A stretch of 64,000 nucleotides of DNA. It comes from Sphagnum compactum. Its lineage: Eukaryota; Bryophyta; Sphagnopsida; Sphagnales. Below the pieces are notes generated by a model. That model saw only the letters and a program-made list of their open reading frames with translations, was not told where the DNA came from and did not search any database. Shown piece by piece: positions 56,920 to 64,000 of this stretch. The stretch covers positions 7,573,207 through 7,637,206 of the forward strand of contig OZ234496.1 in NCBI GenBank assembly GCA_965153455.1. Reading direction: 5' to 3'. The first letter of the stretch is position 1. Each line of letters opens with the position of its first letter. Made by a program: the position numbers and the translations under genes.

Positions 56920-58602
56920 CACTATGAAAAATAAAATGTTTTGCAACTGGGCTTGCAACTCAATTTTTGAGTTGCAATGACCATCTGCAACTCCTATATA
57001 TATTTCTACACCCATGAGTGCTATTGAACAAACCGCATGAGTTGCAAAAGATGCAACTCACCATATATACGATATCATTTTAATGCAACACATTACAACT
57101 CAATTGCAACTCAATCACAATTATTTTTCAACTACTATGTAACTCCCTTATGACTACAACCATAATGTCATGTTGATGTCATTTTTCATCCATTCATCAA
57201 AATTTAACATGTGCCACTAAGAAAAAAAAAATTGTGACTTTTTAAAAAATATTGATATCCATGGTCAATTATGATTATTCATTTTAGATGGTCTTAAATT
57301 ATTACACATGGGACAATCAAAAGTTGCCATGTGGCACATTAATTGAATTTTGGAAATAAATATATATAAGTACCTAAGTAGGTTGGTACATAGGCATAGG
57401 TAGGTAAGTTGGTAGCTCTTACATACCAACCTAACTACTTACCTACCTATTTAAATAGGTAGAAAAGTAGGACCTACTTACTTAGGTAGGCAAGTAGGTA
57501 GGTGAACTAAAAAGTAGCCACATAATTTTTAAAATTTTGTTTTGTGTTTTACCTTTAGGGTTAATCTTTTATGAATTCATCTCAACATGGCACATGTATT
57601 TTAATGTGAAAATGTAAGAGAAAATGCCTCCGTTATATAATTTGTGAGATGAGATCTTGAAAACAAAGCATATGGGTTAAATCTTTTAGTTGCACCTTAA
57701 TTGTAATTGAGTTACAATTACAAAAAGATTTTTCCACATGTTATGTGTTTGATTTTAATTTTGTAACTAATTTGAAATTTAATTATCAGATAATTAATTA
57801 TCTAGATTGATTATTTTAATTAATTAATATAATAATTATTTTGATAATTGATGATTTGAATTCAAATAAAATTTAATTATTACTCACCTAAATTTATTAT
57901 TTTTTATTAATTAATAAAATTTAATTAGCTAGTTAATTAGTGAATTTAAATAATTAATTATCAAATTTTAAATATTAATTATCTGAATTAACTAGAAAAA
58001 TAATTATATTTAAATTTGATTAATGAATTCATATGAATATTTTAGTATTTAGTTTAATTATTTAGTTTTTAATAATTAAGTACATTACATACCAATTATT
58101 AATCAATAAATTATTAACAACTAGTGGCATTCAGGTGGCCACTTAATGGCCAACTAGTTGCACAAACAAACTTCATAGTTGAAAACTAATTACAAAGTTT
58201 ATACTTCATGGACGGTGGGAATGCAGACACGTGGCGTAATTGCACATATGAAAGTTATACGTTAGTTGCAGAAAAGTTGTTCAATGTGTAGCTCATTTTA
58301 ACCGTCCATATTTAGTTGCACGTTTCAACTACAATGCAATTCCTCAAAAAATCATATGTAGTTGACTACATGTGTAAATATGATGTTTATAAATTATCAT
58401 ATACAAAACACACTTAAAACTACGGTGCAACTATCGAACAACTAACTTATTTTTTGGCATGGAAAATTATTTATTAAATCACCATATTTATAAAATATAG
58501 TTGCACTTTGGAAGATGTAGATGCAACACAATTGTACTTGAATGGCTTTTAAGCTCTAGTTATAGGGCAGTGTGGTTTTCACAGACACAATTTCTCATAG
58601 TG
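56920..58602. mobile_element. CACTA-type element, non-autonomous, 1683 bp
   Basis: The left end begins CACTATGAAAAATA and the right end is ATTTCTCATAGTG, whose reverse complement begins CACTATGAGAAAT. AAT flanks both ends (56917-56919 and 58603-58605), giving the 3-bp target duplication typical of CACTA (En/Spm) elements. Subterminal regions hold many copies of TTGCAAC/GTTGCA in both orientations (for example 56943-57125 and 58305-58520), as expected for the transposase-binding repeats of this superfamily. The interior is AT-rich, includes TAGG/CCTA tracts (57370-57500) and encodes nothing. Confidence 0.8.
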
Positions 58603-58950
58603 AATCTCAATTGCCACTAGTTTCACCAATTAAAATTATTGGTAGTAGGACTTTAGGTAGTTAAAACTCCTAGTTAATCAAAGTCAAATTCTCACAAACC
58701 TTAATTGTAGGAGGAACTTGAATCTAAACATTAAAAAGTAGCGGGCTTGAAAACCTAGGAGGTGAAGGTGACACAACCGAGTCATCATCAATAAAAAAGG
58801 ACAATAACTTGTGTAAAGCCAAAGGTAGTTACAAAGGGACAAATGCCACCCACTTCCAAAAGAAAGCAGTTAAATAATCAATAATTTTTCTTTGATTTTT
58901 AGGGCTTTAGAAAGAATAGACTCATGTGGCAACAAAAGAAGACCCTAGGA
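58603..58950. other. Host sequence between the first CACTA element and the LINE endonuclease
   Basis: Begins with a second copy of the sequence that precedes the CACTA element (58606-58665 compared with 56849-56910). Then follows a lysine-rich, protein-like + strand stretch that could be the LINE ORF1 end, but stops break it. Confidence 0.35.
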
Positions 58951-60628
58951 TAAACTTTTCAATAGTTGAACAACTTGCCATGAAATTACATTTGATAACT
59001 TACAATGTAAATAGTCTAAACCTTGAAGAAGATACGTAAACTTAGGCTTTACAATCAAAGCTTAGCATCACATGTAAATATCATTTTGCTTCACGAGCAT
59101 GGTCATAGAGCTGATAGGGCGGCCAACTTAGGTAAACTAGTTTCAAAAGAAGCCAATAATTAGGTAATTGAAGCATCTTTGAAGTATGGGAATCTTTTGG
59201 ATGGGCATGGTGTTGGACAAAGAGGCATTTACATTCTTTTAAATGCCAAATGGGCTAAGTTAGTGGCACCTATCAACATAGCCTTCAACAATAAGCCTAG
59301 TGGATTGAAATTAATGGCCGCCCGAGGGGAGACATAGGCATATTAGATGTCTAACTCCTAACGAATCTCCAAATTGTTGAACCAACTATGGGAAATTTAA
59401 AATTAATAATGCTAAGGGATTACAAATGGATGGTATTTGGTGATTTCAATATGATGGAAAGCCTTATATAGAAATCATTCTCATGTGGAATGATGATACT
59501 AAGAATTTTTAAAATGGTGTGGAAGACATTGAAAGTTGTACTAAACATATAAGAGCTTGCTTGTTATGTTGGAAGCTTAAGATTCTCCTGTGGGACAATC
59601 ATATAGAGGAGGAAGAGTGGTGTTAACACATTTAGATCACATTTATTTACTTTTCAATAACATATCAAGAGCTACCTTCAAGGTGAACATGGACATCACG
59701 AGAGGAGATGATGCAAGGTATGATCACCATCTTATCTCAATTAAAGTTGAAGTGTGTGATTCACTCCTAGAAAAATCTTACGCAAAAATGAACACCCATT
59801 TTTTCGACATGGTGGAGAAACTAGTTGAATCAATTTGGCTTGTAGAAAGTATGGAGAAATATTTCATTGCCAAAATGTGCAAAATAACTAAGTTATAGAG
59901 AATTTCGTAAAGTAGGATACCTAAATTTATAGTTGTTTAGGATTAACTCAAACAAGAGCTTGAGGTTGTTTAGGTGAAGTTGTAGAGTAATGTTCATAAT
60001 GTGCACCTACAACAAGTCATAGGTGGTCTTCAGGAACAAGTGAATGTTTTGGAAGATGTGAAGGTGGAAGGTATTTGGATATGATCTAAAATCAAATGGA
60101 TGGGAAGGGCAAGTGGGGTTCAAAATTTATTTGAAGGAGTTGGAAAAATAGTTGCAATACAATCATCACTTATTTTTAAAAAATTGATGAGGGTATTGTT
60201 AAGACCCCAAAGGAACTAGAAAGGAGTTGTATTTTCTATGAACATTTGTACATAACAAAAGAGGTGTTGGCCTCAATCTTAGTGAAATTCACACATGACA
60301 TGAATGATGTCCTAGCTACCCCAATTAAAAAGGAAGAACTTCTAGCAATTACAAGTTCCATGGTTAAAAAGAAGGCCCTAAGACCAAATGTCATTGTGAT
60401 AAAAGATTTTTTTCAATTTTGTCACATCATTGGTCAAGACTTCACCATGATTTCAGATTTTGTCAAGAATGTAGGTTTCCCAACTATATCATTCAAGACC
60501 TAATAACTTTGTTTTTCAAGGTTGGGGATAAAGAAGACTTGGGAAATTGGCACTTTATCTCATTCCTAAATATGGCATACAAAATTTTTGCAAAAACCTT
60601 GTAGTGGTGGCTATAACCAACCTTAATA
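58951..60628 (+). mobile_element. Degenerate LINE, endonuclease and 5' part of reverse transcriptase
   Basis: The + strand encodes, with stops and frameshifts, the order of an L1-type plant LINE ORF2. The endonuclease starts near 58995 (LITYNVNSLNLE), followed by HVNIILLHEHGHRAD and GQRGIYILLNAKWAKLVAP. The GDFN motif lies near 59438-59450 (VFGDFNMMES). The endonuclease end is in 59590-59898 (LDHIYLLFN, then ARYDHHLISIKVEV, the conserved D-H pair). The pre-RT domain is in 60246-60503. The start of RT reads LFFKVGDKEDLGNWHFISFLN at 60510-60570, then YKIFAKTL. It is cut at 60628 by a CACTA element and resumes at 63510. Confidence 0.85.
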
Positions 60629-61319
60629 CACTACTACCAAAGTGGGGTGTAATTTACTAGCTTAAATCAATATGGGACTTTAAAAGTGAAATAACTTCAT
60701 TGCATTTTACTGATTTCACCTAGTGAAAGTTATTTCATTATAATATCACTATGTAGACATCATGTTTCATTTCTAGTTAACATAATTCACTATTACAATT
60801 TACTATAGCAAATAAATTTATTTCTATGTTTTTTTAAATATTTTATCTATGTTATTTTATGATATACCCTATATTATTTTAAAGTGCTTTAGTTATTCTA
60901 ACTTAAATTTTATGTTATTATATGCTATTATAAATTATTGTACCCTAAATTATTATATGTTATTTTACCTTAAAGTATTTTAACTAGTTTATTATAAGCT
61001 TTTACATTATTTAAACTTAATTATTTAACTAACTTTAGGCTATACCTTAGGTTGTTTTATTTAAAATTAAATTATGTTATTTCGCGTTATATTTTAAATT
61101 ATTCAAGGTCATTCTACTTAATGTAATTATAAATTATTTTATCCTAAGCATATTAACTTTAAAATAATCTAAAACAAAATATAATGACCTAAGGTAAAAA
61201 TAATTTAGAATATAAAATAATAACGAATATAAAATAATAACCTATGAAAAATAATTTTAAATACCCTACAATATAATAACTACCAATAGCCTATGATATT
61301 ATAACATATAATAACCAAC

Positions 61320-62150
61320 AATAATTTATAATACAATAACCATTAATAAAATAACCATTAATAACCACTAATAAAATAACCACCAATGGCTTACAACGAA
61401 ATAATCACTAATAGCCATTAATAGAATAACCACCAATAGCCATTAATAGAATAACCACCAATAACCATTAATAGAATAACCACCAATAGCCATTAATAGA
61501 ATAACCACCAATAGCCATTCATAGAATAACCACAACAGTCATTAATAAAATAATCACCAATAGCCATTAATAAAATAATTGCCATTATTAGAATAACCAC
61601 CAATAGCCATTAATATATTAATCACGAATATCCATTAATAGAATAGCCACCAATAGCCATTAATAAATTAATCACGAATATCCATTAATATAATAGCCAC
61701 CAATAGTCATTAATAGATTAATCACGAATAGCCAGTAATAAAATAGCCACCAATAGCCATTAATAGATTAATCACGAATAGCCATTAATAGAATAGCCAC
61801 CAATAGCCATTAATAGATTAATCATGAATATCCATTAATAGAATAACCACTAATAATCAATCACGATTAGCCATTAATAGAATAGCCACCAGTAGCCATT
61901 AATATAATAGCCACCAGTAGCCATTAATATAATAGCCACCAGTAACCATTCATATAATCGCCACCAATAGCCACTAATAAAATAACCACGAATAGCCACC
62001 AATAAAATAACTATTAATGGCCATTAATATAATAACCACCAATAATTATTAATAAAATAACCATTAAAAATTTTAATAGCCACAAATAGAATAGGTACCA
62101 ATAGCCATTAATAACCACCAATAACACTAATAAAAGAATAACCAATAGCC
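61320..62150. repeat. 25-bp minisatellite inside the CACTA element
   Basis: The unit is close to AATAGCCATTAATAGAATA plus ACCACC, 25 bp. From about 61590 to 61850 two unit types alternate, one with GAATAGCCACC and one with GATTAATCACG, forming a 50-bp higher-order unit. The array decays at both ends. No frame stays open through it. Confidence 0.85.
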
Positions 62151-62159
62151 ATATATTAT

Positions 62160-62660
62160 AATTGCTTAGGATTGCCAAAAATTATCTAAGGTGAAATAAT
62201 TTATAATAAACGAGAATAACTTAAGGTGAAATAATTTTTAATAGCCAAAAGTAACTTATAATAGCTACAAGTAGTCTAAATTGAAATAATTTACAATAGC
62301 CAAAAAAACATAGAATAAACAAAAAAATTACAACAGCTGAAAAGAGCCTAAGGTGAAATAAGTTAAAATAGACAAAAATAATTTATAATAACTGCAAGTA
62401 GTCTAAATTGAAATAATCTATAATAGCCAAAAAAACATAGAATAACCAAAAAAACTTACAATAGTTGAAAATAATTTAAAATAACCAAAAATAACTTAAA
62501 ATAACCAAAATTAGCCTAGGGTGAAATAGTAAAAAATAACCAAAAATAATTGAGAATAGCCATAATTAGCCGTAAATAATGTACGGTGAAATAATTTAAA
62601 TTAATGAAAAATAGTCATATAATAATTGAAAGTAGTTTAACATAGGTAATATTATTATAT
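62160..62660. repeat. Second degenerate repeat block in the CACTA interior
   Basis: Repeats of the type GGTGAAATAATTTxxAATAG followed by CCAAAAxTAACTTA recur at irregular spacing of about 60-70 bp (for example 62200, 62272, 62352, 62408, 62520, 62583). They are very AT-rich and non-coding. Confidence 0.6.
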
Positions 62661-62945
62661 TAACAAAATAAATTTGATTTACTAAAAAAAAAAAAATTCA
62701 AAAGAATGGTCATTGAAATGTTATTGAATAATGATATTCAACTTTTTTTTTATTCAAATGATTTTAAACTTTCAAAAGGAAATAAATGTAATTATGTACA
62801 TTATTGAATTTAAAAAAAAAGTAAACTCGAATCATTTCATTTGAACAAAATTTCAATAAGATATGAATTTTCAAAGTTTATGTTTTTGTAATGTTTAAAA
62901 TGAAGTATTTGATAAATAGAATGTAATGCAATGTATTATCACAAC

Positions 62946-63015
62946 AAGTGGGATGGTTTGATGGTACAGGTGTTTGCCCTCATTCCAAAGGTCAAGGGAT
63001 CAAACCTCATGGATG
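62946..63015 (+). repeat. tRNA-like (SINE head) fragment candidate
   Basis: The sequence GGGATGGTTTGATGGTACAG at 62951 resembles an A box region, and GGGATCAAACCTC at 62996 resembles a B box (GGTTCGANNCC with changes), about 40 bp apart. That arrangement is usual for tRNA-derived SINEs. Acceptor and anticodon stems do not fold convincingly, so it is not a tRNA gene. Confidence 0.3.
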
Positions 63016-63245
63016 GTGTTGTGTGTGGTCAACAATGGTATGTTGACCGAATATTCTCCTATCGAATTCTTAGGTTAGGTGCCTAGGTTGATTACGTGGC
63101 CTACCTACCTACCTAGGCTAGGTTTTTAACCTAGCGTAGGTAGTGGCACGTGTCAATAAATAATAAGCTTTAAAAATCATGAAAATTTCAATAATATTAT
63201 ATATTAAATAATTAAAATTTAATTAATTTTCATACTGGTTAGTTA

Positions 63246-63401
63246 ATTAACTAGCAAGTGAACGGTTTGGTAAATTTGTATTTCATTTGAGAGTAACCTT
63301 GTTTCACTAGGTACTAGTGAAACATTAACTAGCAAATGAATGGTTTGGTAAATTTGTATTTCACTTAAGAGTAACCTTGTTTCACTAGGTACTAGTGAAA
63401 C
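63246..63401. repeat. Two 78-bp subterminal repeats of the nested CACTA element
   Basis: Copies start at 63246 and 63324. Each contains ATTAACTAGCAAxTGAAxGG, TTTGGTAAATTTGTATTTCA, GAGTAACC and the palindrome TTTCACTAGGTACTAGTGAAA split across the end. The palindromes carry the CACTAG motif also present at the left end and are likely transposase-binding sites. Confidence 0.75.
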
Positions 63402-63509
63402 AAGTCATTGTCTGTAGTAACTTGTCCCTGTTCACTAAGTAAAAATGTTCAAATTCACTCAAAAATCTAATGAAACACATAATGAACTAGGACACATTTC
63501 CTAGTAGTG

Positions 63510-64000
63510 ATAGCAATCAAAGTACCTTTCTCCCCCTTAAGTAAGCCTTGTAGTGGCGGCTATATTCAACCTTCATGAATGTCATTAATAGCGACCAAGC
63601 TACCTTTTTCCCCTTTAGGTACATTTCAAAGAATGTATTTTTTCTTCATGAAATAGTAGATTGGGTAAAATGTTCCAAACAAGACATAATCTACTTCAAG
63701 TTAGATGTTGCTAAAGCTTATGACAAGGTGTCATGGGATTTTTTATTTTCAGCCATGGGAAAATTGGGGATGGCAAAGGAGTTTGAAGATATGGTTAGGC
63801 TCTTATTCTAGGATGTAATAACTTCAATTCATCTTAATGGCAACATTACACCAATTTTTAATTCAAGATAGGGGTGAGATAGGGCTACCCACTAGTTCCC
63901 TACCTCTTATTGGTTGTGGGTGAAGTCTTGAACACTATGATCAAGTGAATTGCAGCTAGAGACAATATCTAGGGAGTCAAAATATCATGTGGTGAAAAGG
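63510..64000 (+). mobile_element. LINE reverse transcriptase, continuing past the window edge
   Basis: After the CACTA element the RT resumes. A partial duplicate of the junction comes first (63513-63545). The frame at 63575-63811 then reads VINSDQATFFPFRYISKNV, then KLDVAKAYDKVSWDFL, which is RT motif A. After a stop at 63809-63811, 63870-63930 matches the motif B region (a GVRxGYPLxPYLLLVVGEVLN-like run across frame breaks). The YADD motif should lie beyond the right edge. Stops and shifts show it is inactive. Confidence 0.85.

Larger units (their letters stand above)
60629..63509. mobile_element. CACTA-type element, non-autonomous, 2881 bp, nested in the LINE
   Basis: The left end is CACTACTACCAAAG and the right end TTTCCTAGTAGTG, whose reverse complement begins CACTACTAGGAAA. 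ATA flanks both ends (60626-60628 and 63510-63512), the 3-bp target duplication of CACTA elements. Subterminal repeats with TTTCACTAG/CTAGTGAAA occur near both ends (60700-60745 and 63290-63410). The interior holds a large 25-bp minisatellite and a second AT-rich repeat block, and no transposase. The LINE reverse transcriptase reads on at both sides. Confidence 0.85.

Overview
This is a nuclear window of a land plant with a repeat-rich genome. It has GT-AG introns, telobox and site II (TGGGCC) promoter motifs, a plant-type mitochondrial ribosomal protein mL41 and a plant pseudouridine-monophosphate glycosylase. It also has CACTA, hAT, pogo-like, copia and LINE elements typical of plants. I cannot fix the lineage from sequence alone. 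There is no prokaryotic or organellar gene order, CRISPR array or operon.

Almost all genic content lies between about 30 and 42 kb, where base composition is more mixed. In order it holds: (1) an intact single-exon reading frame for an arginine/glutamate-rich charged protein (30430-31440, +); (2) a minus-strand small nucleolar RNA cluster (about 32145-33068) with a site II/telobox/TATA promoter, two box C/D RNAs whose guides match 18S rRNA, and an H/ACA-like RNA; (3) mL41 (33971-36212, -), assembled here from three exons; (4) a head-to-head spacer in which the mL41 5' end is present three times in tandem; (5) the glycosylase PUMY (36991-41746, +), assembled from 12 exons into a 344-residue protein. 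Items 2 and 3 both serve translation (rRNA modification, mitochondrial ribosome) and share telobox promoter motifs. PUMY breaks down the modified nucleotide released by RNA turnover.

The left flank (1-30 kb) is AT-rich decayed repeat. It holds two degenerate hAT transposase copies, a composite Tourist-like MITE, a pogo-like MITE, a TIR element sitting inside a 28-bp minisatellite, a foldback element and one eroded unidentified gene (about 14405-15756). The right flank (42-64 kb) holds a small TIR element, a degenerate Ty1/copia element on the minus strand, a LINE running off the right edge, and two CACTA-type elements with intact ends and 3-bp target duplications, one of them nested inside the LINE reverse transcriptase. 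Long stretches between these show nothing I can name.

Exon assemblies, RNA folds and element ends were read by eye; no alignment or folding program was run.
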